A stretch of DNA of 64,000 nt, from contig NC_015514.1 of the NCBI RefSeq assembly GCF_000212695.1, positions 992,001 to 1,056,000 on the forward strand. The letters run 5' to 3'. Position numbers and translations under genes: made by a program. Below, one piece after another: positions 33,138 to 45,648 of the stretch (its first letter is position 1; every line of letters begins with the position of its first letter). The DNA is from Cellulomonas fimi ATCC 484. GTDB lineage: Bacteria; Actinomycetota; Actinomycetes; Actinomycetales; Cellulomonadaceae. The notes under the pieces are model-generated. The model searched no databases and was not told the origin of the DNA. It was given only the letters and a program-made list of their open reading frames with translations.

Positions 33138-33931
33138 CCGACGAGAAGTCCGAGAAGACGGACGCGGCGCAGGCCGTGAAGCCGGGCGCCGCGACGACGG
33201 GCGCGCAGGCGACCAGCGAGGCGGCGCTCGAGGCCGGCGGCCAGAACGTGCCCGCCGCCGCGCGGACCCCGCTCGAGGTGATCGACGTCCGCCAGGGCAT
33301 GTTCGGCGCGCACGGCACCGGTGACACCTCCGGGTACGGCGGGCTCGTCGTGCCGGTCGTCCTGCCGGGGCCGAGCGAGCGGCCGTACGGCGGCTGGTTC
33401 GACGAGGTCGTCGACGTGCTGGCCGAGGTGCTCGACGAGAACGGCACGGGCTTCGCGAACGCGGTCGAGTCGGTCGTGGTCGACCGCGAGGAGCTCACGC
33501 TGCACGTGGCGCGCGAGCACGTCGTCGCGGTCGCGAGCGCGCTGCGCGACGACCCGGACCTGCGGTTCGAGCTGAGCCTCGGCGTGAGCGGCGTGCACTA
33601 CCCGCACGAGCAGGGCCGCGAGCTGCACGCCGTCTACCACGTCGTCTCCGTGACGCACGGGCGCCGGCTGCGGTTCGAGGTCGCGATCCCCGACGCCGAC
33701 CCGCACGTGCCGTCGACCGTGTCGGTGTACCCGGCCAACGACTGGCACGAGCGCGAGACGTACGACTTCTTCGGCATCGTCTTCGACGGCCACCCCGGTC
33801 TCGCGCGCATCGAGATGCCCGACGACTGGCCGGGCCACCCGCAGCGCAAGGACTACCCCCTCGGCGGCATCCCGGTCGAGTACAAGGGCGCGACCGTGCC
33901 GCCCCCGGACCAGCGGAGGTCCTACTCATGA
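33134..33931 (+). CDS. nuoC: NADH-quinone oxidoreductase subunit C
   Basis: A 265-residue subunit of the hydrophilic arm. The 30-kDa signature reads [30 protein letters not shown], followed by [13 protein letters not shown]. The first 45 residues are a charged Ala/Thr-rich extension beyond the usual start, probably disordered. It overlaps both nuoB and nuoD by 4 nt. Confidence 0.96.
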   Translation: MTDEKSEKTDAAQAVKPGAATTGAQATSEAALEAGGQNVPAAARTPLEVIDVRQGMFGAHGTGDTSGYGGLVVPVVLPGPSERPYGGWFDEVVDVLAEVLDENGTGFANAVESVVVDREELTLHVAREHVVAVASALRDDPDLRFELSLGVSGVHYPHEQGRELHAVYHVVSVTHGRRLRFEVAIPDADPHVPSTVSVYPANDWHERETYDFFGIVFDGHPGLARIEMPDDWPGHPQRKDYPLGGIPVEYKGATVPPPDQRRSYS

Positions 33932-35271
33932 GCACCCCCCACGCGACCGCGCACCTGGTCGACGACGAGACGACGGGCGTCCCGACGTTCGAGGCGTCCG
34001 GCGGCGACTGGTCGGACATCGCCGAGGAGGCGGCCCGGCTCGGCGAGGAGCGCATCGTCGTCAACATGGGCCCGCAGCACCCGTCCACGCACGGCGTGCT
34101 GCGCCTCATGCTCGAGATCGACGGCGAGACGGTGACCGAGGCCCGCGCGGGCATCGGCTACCTGCACACCGGCATCGAGAAGAACATGGAGTTCCGCACC
34201 TGGACCCAGGGCGTGACCTTCTGCACGCGCATGGACTACGTCGCGCCGCTGTTCCAGGAGGCCGCGTACTGCCTCGCGGTGGAGAAGCTGCTCGGCATCA
34301 CGGACGACGTGCCGGAGCGCGCGACCGTCATCCGCGTGCTGCTCATGGAGCTCAACCGCATCGCGTCGCACCTCGTGTGCCTCGCGACCGGCGGCAACGA
34401 GCTCGGCGCGACGACGATCATGACCGTGGGCTTCACCGCCCGCGAGGAGGTCCTGCGGATCTTCGAGCTCATCACGGGCCTGCGCATGAACCACGCGTTC
34501 ATCCGCCCCGGCGGCGTCGCGCAGGACATCCCGCCGGGCGCGATCGACACGATCCGCGAGGCGCTCACGTCGATGCGCCACTACTTCCGCCAGCTCGAGG
34601 ACCTCATGCTGGCCAACCCGATCCTCAAGCTGCGGCTGCAGGGCGTGGGCTACCTCAACCTGTCGGGCTGCATGGCCCTCGGCATGACGGGACCCGTCCT
34701 GCGCTCGGCGGGCCTGCCGTACGACGTCCGCAAGGCCGACCCGTACTGCGGCTACGAGACGTACGACTTCGACGTGCCGACGGCGACCGAGGCGGACTCC
34801 TGGTCGCGCGTCATCCTGCGCATGGAGGAGTGCTACCAGTCGATGCGGATCGTCGAGCAGACGCTCGACCGGCTGCAGAAGCTCGGCCCCGGCCCCGTCA
34901 TGGTGGGCGACAAGAAGATCGCGTGGCCCGCACAGCTCGCGATCGGCTCGGACGGCATGGGCAACTCGCTCGACCACATCAAGGAGATCATGGGCACCTC
35001 GATGGAGGCCCTGATCCACCACTTCAAGCTCGTCACCGAGGGCTTCCGGGTGCCGGCGGGACAGGTGTTCCAGACCGTCGAGCACCCCCGCGGCGAGCTC
35101 GGCGTGCACCTCGTCTCCGACGGCGGCACGCGCCCGTACCGGGCCCACTTCCGGGACCCGTCGTTCAACAACCTGCAGGCCGTGTCGATCATGTGCGAGG
35201 GCGGGCAGGTGGCCGACGTCGTCGTCGCCGTCGCGTCGCTCGACCCGGTGCTCGGAGGGGTGGACCGCTGA
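33928..35271 (+). CDS. nuoD: NADH-quinone oxidoreductase subunit D
   Basis: A 447-residue 49-kDa-type subunit that forms the quinone pocket with NuoB. The quinone-site His is in [32 protein letters not shown] and [23 protein letters not shown] are conserved. Length includes a 35-residue N-terminal extension. The stop overlaps the nuoE start by one base. Confidence 0.97.
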   Translation: MSTPHATAHLVDDETTGVPTFEASGGDWSDIAEEAARLGEERIVVNMGPQHPSTHGVLRLMLEIDGETVTEARAGIGYLHTGIEKNMEFRTWTQGVTFCTRMDYVAPLFQEAAYCLAVEKLLGITDDVPERATVIRVLLMELNRIASHLVCLATGGNELGATTIMTVGFTAREEVLRIFELITGLRMNHAFIRPGGVAQDIPPGAIDTIREALTSMRHYFRQLEDLMLANPILKLRLQGVGYLNLSGCMALGMTGPVLRSAGLPYDVRKADPYCGYETYDFDVPTATEADSWSRVILRMEECYQSMRIVEQTLDRLQKLGPGPVMVGDKKIAWPAQLAIGSDGMGNSLDHIKEIMGTSMEALIHHFKLVTEGFRVPAGQVFQTVEHPRGELGVHLVSDGGTRPYRAHFRDPSFNNLQAVSIMCEGGQVADVVVAVASLDPVLGGVDR

Positions 35272-36196
35272 TGTCGGTCGAGGAGATCGGGGGCGCCCGC
35301 GTGCCGGGCGCGACGCACCGCACGGCCTTCGACGAGGAGACCCGCGCGCGGCTGTCCGCCGACGCGGCGCAGATCAAGGCGCGCTACCCGCAGGAGCGCT
35401 CGGCGCTGCTGCCGCTGCTGCACCTGGTGCAGTCCGAGGACGGGTACGTGAGCCCGCGCGGCATCGCGTTCTGCGCCGCCGAGCTGGGGCTGACGACGGC
35501 GGAGGTCAGCGCGGTCGCGACGTTCTACACGCAGTACAAGCGGCACCCCAACGGCGACTACACCGTCGGTGTGTGCACCAACACGCTGTGCGCGGTCATG
35601 GGCGGCGACGCGATCTGGGAGGAGCTCTCCGACCACCTCGGCGTGGGCCACGACGAGACGACCGCGGACGGGTCGATCACGCTCGAGCGCGTCGAGTGCA
35701 ACGCGGCCTGCGACTACGCGCCCGTCGTGATGGTGAACTGGGAGTTCTTCGACAACCAGACGCCCGACTCGGCGCGCGAGGTCGTCGACGCGCTGCGCCA
35801 GGGAGCGCCGGTCGCCCCGACCCGGGGTGCCGAGCACGTGTGCACGTTCAAGGAGATGAGCCGCGTGCTCGCGGGCTTCTCCGACGGGCGTGCGGACGAG
35901 GGGGTCGGCGCCGGCCCGGCGACGCTGCGGGGCGTCGAGCTCGCGCGGCAGGAGGGCTGGACGGCCCCGCCGTTCACCGACGAGGAGCGCACGCGCGAGG
36001 CCGAGGAGACGCGGACGCCCGCGCGCGGCGTGCCGCGCAGCACGACGCCCCGCGCCGCGGCGACGACCCCCGCGGCCGCGACCCCGGCCCCCGGCGAGGA
36101 GCAGTCGAGCGCGCAGCGCACGCCCACGGGCGGGCGTGACGTGTCGGCCGCCCAGCAGGAGCGCAAGCAGTCCTCCGACGACGCGAAGGAGTCGTG

Positions 36197-36197
<1 letters not shown>
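35271..36197 (+). CDS. nuoE: NADH-quinone oxidoreductase subunit E, with long C-terminal tail
   Basis: A 308-residue 24-kDa-type subunit binding the [2Fe-2S] cluster N1a. Its cysteines are in [14 protein letters not shown] and [16 protein letters not shown]. The canonical fold ends near residue 190. The remaining 115 residues include [19 protein letters not shown] and a Pro/Ala/Thr-rich low-complexity tail, far beyond the usual length of 160-240. It is followed by nuoF with a 1-nt overlap. Confidence 0.95.
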
Positions 36198-37533
<1,336 letters not shown>

Positions 37534-37537
<4 letters not shown>

Positions 37538-40173
37538 CCATCACGTCCTCCGGCCCGACGACGGCGACGCCGCTGGTCCCGGCCGCGCCGCCGCCCGACG
37601 CCCCCGAGCCCACGGACACCGTGACGTTCGAGATCGACGGCCTCCAGACGACCGTGCCGAAGGGGACGCTCGTCATCCGCGCCGCCGAGCAGGTCGGCAT
37701 CCAGATCCCGCGGTTCTGCGACCACCCGCTGCTGGCCCCGGCCGGCGCGTGCCGCCAGTGCCTCGTCGAGGTGTGGGCGCCCGGCCGCGACGGCAACCTC
37801 GCGAAGATGCCGAAGCCGCAGGCCTCGTGCACCCTCGAGGCGACGCCCGGCATGCAGGTCAAGACGCAGCACACGTCCGCGGAGGCCGACAAGGCCCAGC
37901 ACGGCGTCATGGAGCTGCTGCTCGTCAACCACCCGCTCGACTGCCCGGTGTGCGACAAGGGCGGCGAGTGCCCGCTGCAGAACCAGGCGATGTCGAACGG
38001 CCGCGCGACGACGCGCTTCGTCGACGTCAAGCGCACGTTCCCCAAGCCCATCGCGATCTCGACCCAGATCCTGCTCGACCGCGAGCGCTGCGTCCTGTGC
38101 CAGCGCTGCACCCGGTTCTCCGAGGAGATCGCGGGCGACGTGTGGATCGACCTGCAGAAGCGGGGCGCGCAGCAGCAGATCGGCACGTTCGACACCGACG
38201 TGCTGGGCTTCGCGGGCGACACCCCGGTCGGGGCGTCGACGCAGGACACCTCGGGCCGCCCGTTCGCGTCGTACTTCTCGGGCAACACCGTCCAGATCTG
38301 CCCCGTGGGCGCGCTGACCAGCGCCGCGTACCGGTTCCGGTCGCGCCCGTTCGACCTCGTGTCGACGCCGGGCGTCGCGGAGCACGACTCCCAGGGCTCC
38401 GCGATCCGCGTCGACCACCGGCGCGGCGTGGTGCTGCGCCGCCTCGCGGGCGACGACCCGGTGGTCAACCAGGAGTGGATCACCGACAAGGACCGCTTCG
38501 CGTTCGCGTGGCAGGCCGCGCCCGACCGCATCACGACGCCTCTGGTGCGCAACGCCGCAGGTGAGCTGGAGCCCGCGTCCTGGACCGAGGCGCTCGACGT
38601 CGCGGCCGCCGGGCTGCGCGCCGCGGCGTCGCCGTCGGACCCGCGCGAGACCGCGGTCGGCCTGGCCGCGCTGCCGGGTGGCCGCCTCACGCTCGAGGAC
38701 GCGTACGCGTGGTCGAAGTTCGCGCGCGTCGCCCTCGGCACGAACGACGTCGACGGCCGCGCCCGCCCGCACTCCGCCGAGGAGGAGGCGTTCCTCGCGC
38801 ACCACGTCGCGGGTCGCACGCTCGAGGTGACGTTCGCCGACCTGGTCGCGGCGCCGACCGTGCTGCTCGTCGGCCTCGAGGCCGAGGAGGAGGCGGGCAT
38901 CGCGTTCCTGCGCCTGCGCGACTCGGTCGTCAAGAAGCGCACGCGCGTCGTGTCCGTCGCCGCGCTCGCGAGCCGCGGGCTCGAGCGGCTCGACGGCACG
39001 CTGCTGCCCGCCGCGCCCGGCACGGAGGCCGAGGTGCTCGACGGCCTCGTCGCGGGTGCCGAGGGCGTCCTGGGCGAGACGGCGACCGCGCTCGGCGCGG
39101 CCGGGGCGGTCGTCCTGGTGGGCGAGCGGCTCGCGACGGCGCCGGGGGCCTACTCCGCGGCGCTGCGCCTCGCCGCCCGCACCGGGGCACGCCTGGCCTG
39201 GGTGCCGCGGCGCGTCGGGGAGCGGGCCGCGGTCGAGACCGGCCTGCTGCCGAGCCTGCTGCCCGGCGGACGCCCGGTCGCCGACTCCGCGGCGCGCGTC
39301 GACCTCGCCGCCGTGTGGGGCGTGGAGCACCTGCCGGCCGAGCCCGGTCGCCCGGCGGGCGAGATCCTCGCCGCGGCGCGCGCGGGCCTGCTCGGCGGGC
39401 TCGTCGTCGGCGGCCTGGAGCCGGCGGACCTGCCCGACCCGGCGATCGCCCGTGAGGCGCTCGACCGCGTGCCGTTCCTCGTCTCGCTCGAGGTGCGGCG
39501 CTCCGAGGTGACCGACCGGGCGGACGTCGTCCTGCCGGTCGCACCGCCGGTCGAGAAGCCCGGCACGTTCGTCACGTGGGAGGGGCGCCCGCGCCCGTTC
39601 ACGCAGGCGCTGACGTCGCACTTCCTGCCCGACCACCGGGTGCTGGACCGGCTCGCCGACGCGCTCGGCGTCGAGCTCGGCACCGGATCGCTCACGGCCG
39701 TGCACGCCGAGCTCGACCAGCTCGGCGGGTGGGACGGCGCACGCGTCGCGGCGCCGGACGTCGCCCCGGCCGAGCCGCCCGCCGTCGCCGCCGGGACCGC
39801 GGTCCTCGCGACCTGGCACCAGCTGCTCGACCAGGGCCGGCTGCAGAGCGGCGAGCCGTTCCTCGCGGGCACGGCCAAGCGGCCCGTCGCGCGGGTGTCC
39901 GCCGCCACCGCCGCGTCCGTGGGCGTCGCCGACGGGGGAGCGCTCGCCGTGTCGACCGACGCGGGCACGATCACGCTGCCGGTCGTCGTGACCGACATGC
40001 CGGACCTCGTCGTCTGGCTGCCGACGAACGCGCCCGGGTGCGCCGTGCGCGACACGCTGCACGCCGACGCCGGCGACCTCGTCCGGATCGCCGCCGCGCC
40101 GGGCGACGTCACCCGTGCGGGCGGCGTCGACGGGCAGGATGCCGCTGCTGCCAACGAGGAGGTCGGGGCATGA
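37534..40173 (+). CDS. nuoG: NADH-quinone oxidoreductase subunit G (N7 cluster ligands absent)
   Basis: An 879-residue 75-kDa-type subunit. The N-terminal part holds the [2Fe-2S] ligands ([21 protein letters not shown]), the N5 site with one His ([20 protein letters not shown]) and N4 ([20 protein letters not shown]). The molybdopterin-oxidoreductase-like C-terminal half is well kept. The place where actinobacterial NuoG normally binds the off-pathway cluster N7 reads [20 protein letters not shown] and [11 protein letters not shown], with no cysteine, so N7 is probably missing. It overlaps nuoF and nuoH by 4 nt. Confidence 0.96.
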
Positions 40174-41507
40174 GGCTGCTCGCCGCGGTGGACGGCCCCG
40201 CCGTCGGGGTCGCCGCCGACTTCAGCAACGACAACTTCTGGATCTGGCTGCTCAAGGCCGTCGGGATCGTCGTCTTCCTGCTGACCAGCGTGCTCATCGC
40301 GATCTGGTTCGAGCGCAAGGTCGTCGCGCGCATGCAGGTCCGGCCCGGTCCGAACGTGCACGGCCCGTTCGGACTGCTGCAGTCGCTCGCCGACGCGATG
40401 AAGCTCCTGTTCAAGGAGGACGTCACCGTCAAGGCGGCCGACAAGCTCGTCTACATCGTCGCGCCGATGATCGCGGTGTTCTGCTCGTTGCTGACGTTCG
40501 CCGTCATCCCGTTCGGGCCGTCGGTCAGCATGTTCGGGATCGTCACGCCCCTGCAGCTCACCGACTTCCCCGTCGCGGTGCTCTACATCCTCGCGTGCGC
40601 GTCCGTCGGCGTGTACGGCATCGTGCTCGGCGGCTGGTCGTCGGGGTCGACGTACCCGCTGCTCGGGTCCGTGCGCTCGACGGCCCAGGTCATCTCGTAC
40701 GAGCTCGCGATGGGCCTGTCGCTCGTCAGCGTGTTCATCCTCGCCGGCTCGATGTCGACGTCGCAGATCGTCAGCTCGCAGACCCAGGTCTGGTGGTTCC
40801 TGCCGCTGGCCCCCGCGTTCGTGCTCTACATCATCTCGATGGTGGGCGAGACGAACCGCCTGCCGTTCGACCTCCCCGAGGCCGAGGGCGAGCTCGTGTC
40901 GGGCTACATGACCGAGTACTCGTCGATGAAGTTCGCGTGGTTCTTCCTCGCGGAGTACATCAACATGCTCAACGTCTCCGCGGTCGCCACGACCCTGTTC
41001 CTCGGCGGATGGCGGGCCCCGTTCGTCCCCGCCGACAGCTTCCTGCAGCAGGGCTGGTGGCCCGTGCTGTGGTTCCTCGCGAAGCTCTGGGCGCTCATGT
41101 TCGTGTTCGTCTGGATCCGCGGGTCGGTCCTGCGGTTCCGCTACGACCAGTTCATGAAGCTCGGCTGGAAGGTGCTCATCCCCGCCGCGCTCGTGTGGGT
41201 GGTGTGCGTCGCCGTCGTGCAGGGGGTCCGGCAGTTCTCGGGCCTCGAGCTGCGGACCCTGCTGTTCGTGCTCGCCGGCGTCGTGCTCCTCGGCCTGCTG
41301 GTGTCCTTCGCGATCCCCGAGCGGAAGAAGCCCGCGGAGCCGGAGAAGCCGTCCGGCCCGCAGCCGTTCGACCCCTACGCGGGCGGGTACCCCGTCCCGC
41401 CGCTGCCCGGCCAGGTGCTGCCGCCCTCGCCGCGCCGGCAGCGTGCCGCCGCCCAGGCGGCCTCGACCGACGTCCCCCAGGTCACCCAGGAGGTGCACGG
41501 TGGCTGA
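40170..41507 (+). CDS. nuoH: NADH-quinone oxidoreductase subunit H
   Basis: A 445-residue membrane subunit joining the hydrophilic arm to the proton pumps. Family blocks are [41 protein letters not shown] and [20 protein letters not shown] with quinone-channel acids. About eight or nine helices are predicted. The last 65 residues are a Pro/Ala-rich soluble tail not usual in the family. nuoI starts 8 nt before its stop. Confidence 0.97.
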   Translation: MRLLAAVDGPAVGVAADFSNDNFWIWLLKAVGIVVFLLTSVLIAIWFERKVVARMQVRPGPNVHGPFGLLQSLADAMKLLFKEDVTVKAADKLVYIVAPMIAVFCSLLTFAVIPFGPSVSMFGIVTPLQLTDFPVAVLYILACASVGVYGIVLGGWSSGSTYPLLGSVRSTAQVISYELAMGLSLVSVFILAGSMSTSQIVSSQTQVWWFLPLAPAFVLYIISMVGETNRLPFDLPEAEGELVSGYMTEYSSMKFAWFFLAEYINMLNVSAVATTLFLGGWRAPFVPADSFLQQGWWPVLWFLAKLWALMFVFVWIRGSVLRFRYDQFMKLGWKVLIPAALVWVVCVAVVQGVRQFSGLELRTLLFVLAGVVLLGLLVSFAIPERKKPAEPEKPSGPQPFDPYAGGYPVPPLPGQVLPPSPRRQRAAAQAASTDVPQVTQEVHGG

Positions 41508-42351
41508 CCAGCGCACGCCCGCCGCCGGCGAGCCCGACGGCACGCCCCCCGGCACGCCCGCCGAGGGCGGCGCGCAGGCCCGCCCGGCCGGCGCCGAGCC
41601 CGGCCGCGAGGTCGCCCCGCGGCCCCGCGGCGGCGAGGTCGCGTCCCCCGAGCCCGAGGGGTACAGCCCGCTCATCGAGCCGCGCACGGGCCTGTCCGAG
41701 GTGCTCGCGCCCGTCGGCGGGTTCGGCGTCACGCTGTCGAACATGTTCCGGCCGACGGTCACGGAGCAGTACCCGTCGGAGAAGGTGCCCGCCAAGCCGC
41801 GGTACCACGGCCGCCACCAGCTCAACCGGTACGCCGACGGGCTGGAGAAGTGCATCGGCTGCGAGCTGTGCGCGTGGGCGTGCCCCGCCGACGCGATCTA
41901 CGTCGAGGGCGCGGACAACACGCCCGACGCGCAGTTCAGCCCGGGGGAGCGGTACGGCCGCGTCTACCAGATCAACTACCTGCGCTGCATCTTCTGCGGC
42001 CTGTGCATCGAGGCGTGCCCGACGCGCGCGCTGACGATGACGAACGAGTACGAGCTCGCCGGCCCGACACGCGCCGGCATGATCTGGGAGAAGCAGGACC
42101 TCCTCGCGCCGCTGCGCGAGGGCATGCTCGCGTCCCCGCACCCGATGGTCGAGGGCACGAGCGACACCGAGTACTACCAGGGCAAGGTCACCGGCCCGAC
42201 GGACGCGCAGCGCGAGTGGGTCGCCGAGCACCGGCCCGACGACCCGACGCTCCCCGGGGGGGCCGGGGTCGCCGCGGCCAACCAGCCCGGCCCGACCGCC
42301 GCCGCCCAGGCCGCGCTCGCCGCCGCCGCGACGAAGCAGGGCTCGCGGTGA
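41500..42351 (+). CDS. nuoI: NADH-quinone oxidoreductase subunit I
   Basis: A 283-residue ferredoxin-type subunit with two [4Fe-4S] clusters (N6a, N6b): [18 protein letters not shown] and [20 protein letters not shown]. Flanking low-complexity segments (residues 1-50, Pro/Gly/Glu-rich; 240-283, Pro/Ala-rich) lengthen it well past the usual 160-210. GTG at 41500 follows AGGAGGT at about 5 nt. Confidence 0.96.
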   Translation: MADQRTPAAGEPDGTPPGTPAEGGAQARPAGAEPGREVAPRPRGGEVASPEPEGYSPLIEPRTGLSEVLAPVGGFGVTLSNMFRPTVTEQYPSEKVPAKPRYHGRHQLNRYADGLEKCIGCELCAWACPADAIYVEGADNTPDAQFSPGERYGRVYQINYLRCIFCGLCIEACPTRALTMTNEYELAGPTRAGMIWEKQDLLAPLREGMLASPHPMVEGTSDTEYYQGKVTGPTDAQREWVAEHRPDDPTLPGGAGVAAANQPGPTAAAQAALAAAATKQGSR

Positions 42352-43325
42352 GCGCCCTGGCCCTCGCCGCGGCCCCGCTGACGACCGCGACGCTCGACGC
42401 CGACGGGCTCGCCGGCACCGGCGAGACCGTCCTGTTCTGGGTGCTCGCGCCGATCATGGTGCTCGCCGCGCTCGGGCTGCTGTTCGCGCGCAAGGCGGTG
42501 CACGCGGCCCTGGCGGTCGTCGTCGTGATGATCTCCCTGGCGTTCCTCTACGTCGCGCAGGACGCGGTGTTCCTCGGGGTCGTGCAGGTCGTGGTCTACA
42601 CCGGCGCCGTGATGATGCTGTTCCTGTTCGTCCTCATGCTCGTCGGCGTCGACGCGTCCGACTCGCTCGTCGAGACGATCCGCGGGCAGCGCTGGATCGG
42701 CGCGCTCGCCGGCATCGGCCTGGGCGTCGTCCTCGCGGGCGTCGTCGGCCGCGCCGCGTACGGGCCCTCGCAGGGCCTGGACAGCGCGAACGAGGCGTCC
42801 AACCCCGTCGCGATCGCGCACCTCGTCTTCGGCGAGTACGTGCTCGCGTTCGAGGTCGTGGGAGCGCTGCTGGTGACCGCGGCGCTCGGCGCGCTCGTCT
42901 ACACGCACCGGACGCGGCTCACGCCGCGCGTGGGCCAGAAGGAGCGCGCCGACGCGCGTGTCGCCGCGGGGGCGCACCCCGTCTCGCTGCCGGCACCGGG
43001 CGTGTACGCGCGGCACAACGCGATGGACGTCCCCGCGCTCGGGCCCGACGGGCAGCCGATCGAGAACTCCGTGCCGCGCGTGCTGCGTGTGCGCGGGCAG
43101 GAGGCCGACGCCGCCGAGTTCGCCGCCCGCATCGAGCGCGTGCTCGCGGGCGGGTCGGCGGACGCGCGGGACCTCGTCGGCGACGAGCCCACGCCGCCGC
43201 CCGCGGCCCACCCGGAGGGCGCGCCGGTCGGCGTGCCCGACGTGGACGCCGCCGTGAGCGACAGCGGTCAGCACGGACCGTCGACCGGACCCGGCGGGGT
43301 CGCCGGACAGGAGGACCGGGCGTGA
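42348..43325 (+). CDS. nuoJ: NADH-quinone oxidoreductase subunit J
   Basis: A 325-residue membrane subunit. Residues 20-185 hold five helices with the conserved [20 protein letters not shown] block. A long soluble C-terminal extension of about 130 residues follows, including [20 protein letters not shown] and an Ala/Pro/Gly-rich end. Similar tails occur in other actinobacterial NuoJ. GTG start overlaps the nuoI stop by GTGA. Confidence 0.95.
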   Translation: MSALALAAAPLTTATLDADGLAGTGETVLFWVLAPIMVLAALGLLFARKAVHAALAVVVVMISLAFLYVAQDAVFLGVVQVVVYTGAVMMLFLFVLMLVGVDASDSLVETIRGQRWIGALAGIGLGVVLAGVVGRAAYGPSQGLDSANEASNPVAIAHLVFGEYVLAFEVVGALLVTAALGALVYTHRTRLTPRVGQKERADARVAAGAHPVSLPAPGVYARHNAMDVPALGPDGQPIENSVPRVLRVRGQEADAAEFAARIERVLAGGSADARDLVGDEPTPPPAAHPEGAPVGVPDVDAAVSDSGQHGPSTGPGGVAGQEDRA

Positions 43326-43621
43326 GCCTCACCCACTACCTCGTGCTCGCGACGATCCTGTTCGCGATCGGCGCGACCACCGTCCTGCTGCGGCGCAACG
43401 CGATCATCGTGTTCATGGGCGTCGAGCTCATGCTCAACGCGACGAACCTGCTGCTCGTGACCTTCTCGCGGATCCACGGCGCGCTCACCGGCCAGGTGCT
43501 GGCGTTCTTCGTCATGGTGGTCGCCGCCGCGGAGGTCGTCGTGGGACTGGCGATCATCGTCGCGATCTTCCGTACCCGGCGCTCGGCCTCGGTCGACGAC
43601 GTGAACCTGCTCAAGAGCTGA
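43322..43621 (+). CDS. nuoK: NADH-quinone oxidoreductase subunit K
   Basis: A 99-residue, three-helix proton-path subunit. The two membrane glutamates are in [18 protein letters not shown] and [17 protein letters not shown]. Length is exactly typical. GTG at 43322 overlaps the nuoJ stop. Confidence 0.97.
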   Translation: MSLTHYLVLATILFAIGATTVLLRRNAIIVFMGVELMLNATNLLLVTFSRIHGALTGQVLAFFVMVVAAAEVVVGLAIIVAIFRTRRSASVDDVNLLKS

Positions 43622-43631
43622 GGGGCGGCCC

Positions 43632-45632
43632 GTGCACACCCTGACCACCCTCGCCGTGACGCTGCCCGCGCTCGGGCCGCTGCCCGTCGAGACCGTCGAG
43701 CCGTCCGTCCAGACGGTGCGCGCCGGCGTGTTCCTCGTCGGCCCGCTCCTCATCGGCCTGCCCCTGCTCTCCGCGGCCGTCCTGCTGCTCCTCGGGCGTC
43801 GCTCCGACCGCTGGGGACACTGGCTCGGCGTGCTCGCGTCCGCCGGTGCGTTCGTCGCCGGTGCGGTCGCGTTCGTCGCGCTGCTCGGCCGGCCCGCCGA
43901 CTCGCGCGTGATCGTCGTCGACCTCGGGCGCTGGCTCGACGCGGGAGCGTTCCACGTCGACGCGGGCTTCCGCCTCGACCCGCTGTCGCTGACGTTCGTG
44001 CTGCTCGTGACGTTCGTCGGCACGCTCATCCACGTGTACTCCGTGGCCTACATGGAGCACGACGACTCCCGGCGCCGGTTCTTCGCGTACCTCAACCTGT
44101 TCGTCGCGGCGATGCTGCTGCTCGTCCTCGCCGACTCCTACCTGCTGCTGTTCGTCGGCTGGGAGGGCGTGGGCCTCGCGTCGTACCTGCTCATCGGGTT
44201 CTGGAACCACCGCACGCCGTACGCGGTCGCCGCGAAGAAGGCGTTCGTCGCCAACCGCATCGGCGACATCGGCCTGCTGGTCGCGATGGGGCTCATGGTC
44301 GCCCACGTCGGCGCGCTCGACTTCGGCACGGTCCTCGGCAGCGCCGGGGAGCTGTCCGAGGGCACCGCGACCGCGATCGGCCTCATGCTGCTGCTCGCCG
44401 CCTGCGGCAAGTCCGCGCAGTTCCCGCTGCAGTCCTGGCTCGGCGACGCGATGGCGGGCCCGACGCCCGTCTCCGCGCTCATCCACGCCGCGACGATGGT
44501 CACCGCGGGCGTCTACCTCATCGTCCGCAGCGGGGCGATCTTCGACGCCGCGCCCACGGCGCAGCTCGTCGTGGTCGTCGTCGGCGCGATCACCCTGCTG
44601 TTCGGGGCGATCGTCGGCTGCGCCAAGGACGACATCAAGAAGGCCCTCGCGGCGTCGACGATGTCCCAGATCGGCTACATGGTCCTCGCCGCCGGGCTCG
44701 GGCCCGTCGGGTACGCGTTCGCGATCTTCCACCTCGTCACGCACGGCTTCTTCAAGGCCGGCATGTTCCTCGGCGCCGGATCCGTCATGCACGCCATGGA
44801 CGACCAGGTCGACATGCGCCGCTTCGGCGGCCTCGCGCGGTACATGACGATCACGTGGCTCACGTTCATGGCCGGCTGGCTCGCGATCCTCGGCATCCCG
44901 CCGTTCGCCGGGTTCTTCAGCAAGGACAAGATCATCGAGGCCGCGTTCGTCCCCGTGGACGGCCAGGAGTGGCGCGCGTGGGTGTTCGGTAGCGTCGCGC
45001 TGCTCGGCGCCGGGATCACCGCGTTCTACATGTCGCGGCTGTTCTTCATGACGTTCGAGGGTGAGCGGCGCTGGGCCGCCAAGGCCGACGGCTCCGCGCA
45101 GCACCCGCACGAGGCGCCCGCGCTCATGACGTGGCCGATGATCGTGCTCGCCGTCGGCTCGGTCGGCATCGGTCTCGTGCTCGGCCTCGGTGGCCGGTTC
45201 GTCACGTGGCTCGAGCCCGTGACCGGGCACGTCGAGCACCACGAGCCGGTCCTGCCGCCGTGGCTGCTCATCACGCTCACGCTCACCGTCGTGGCCGTCG
45301 GCGTCGTCGTCGCGTGGCGTCGGTACGCGGTCTCGACCGTCCCGGTCGTGCCGCCGCTCGGCACCGCGCTCACGCGGGCCGCGCGCGTCGACCTCTACCA
45401 GGACGCCGTCAACGACGCCGTCCTCGTCGAGCCCGGCCAGCACCTCACCCGGTCGCTCGTGTTCGCCGACCGCGCCGTCGTCGACGGGTCGGTGACCCGT
45501 CTCGGCCGCGGCACGGTCGGGTTCGGCGACCTCGCCCGGCGCATCCAGACCGGGTACGTCCGCTCCTACGCCGCGACGACCGTGATCGGCCTGGTCGTGC
45601 TCGTCGTCGCCGTCCTGGTCACCCAGAGCTGA
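43632..45632 (+). CDS. nuoL: NADH-quinone oxidoreductase subunit L
   Basis: A 666-residue antiporter-like proton-pumping subunit. It shows [38 protein letters not shown] with the key Glu, the Lys in [20 protein letters not shown], and [14 protein letters not shown] long C-terminal lateral helix region is present. GTG at 43632 lies 10 nt after nuoK with GAGGGG upstream. Confidence 0.97.
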   Translation: MHTLTTLAVTLPALGPLPVETVEPSVQTVRAGVFLVGPLLIGLPLLSAAVLLLLGRRSDRWGHWLGVLASAGAFVAGAVAFVALLGRPADSRVIVVDLGRWLDAGAFHVDAGFRLDPLSLTFVLLVTFVGTLIHVYSVAYMEHDDSRRRFFAYLNLFVAAMLLLVLADSYLLLFVGWEGVGLASYLLIGFWNHRTPYAVAAKKAFVANRIGDIGLLVAMGLMVAHVGALDFGTVLGSAGELSEGTATAIGLMLLLAACGKSAQFPLQSWLGDAMAGPTPVSALIHAATMVTAGVYLIVRSGAIFDAAPTAQLVVVVVGAITLLFGAIVGCAKDDIKKALAASTMSQIGYMVLAAGLGPVGYAFAIFHLVTHGFFKAGMFLGAGSVMHAMDDQVDMRRFGGLARYMTITWLTFMAGWLAILGIPPFAGFFSKDKIIEAAFVPVDGQEWRAWVFGSVALLGAGITAFYMSRLFFMTFEGERRWAAKADGSAQHPHEAPALMTWPMIVLAVGSVGIGLVLGLGGRFVTWLEPVTGHVEHHEPVLPPWLLITLTLTVVAVGVVVAWRRYAVSTVPVVPPLGTALTRAARVDLYQDAVNDAVLVEPGQHLTRSLVFADRAVVDGSVTRLGRGTVGFGDLARRIQTGYVRSYAATTVIGLVVLVVAVLVTQS

Positions 45633-45648
45633 GGGAGAGCCCCCACCG

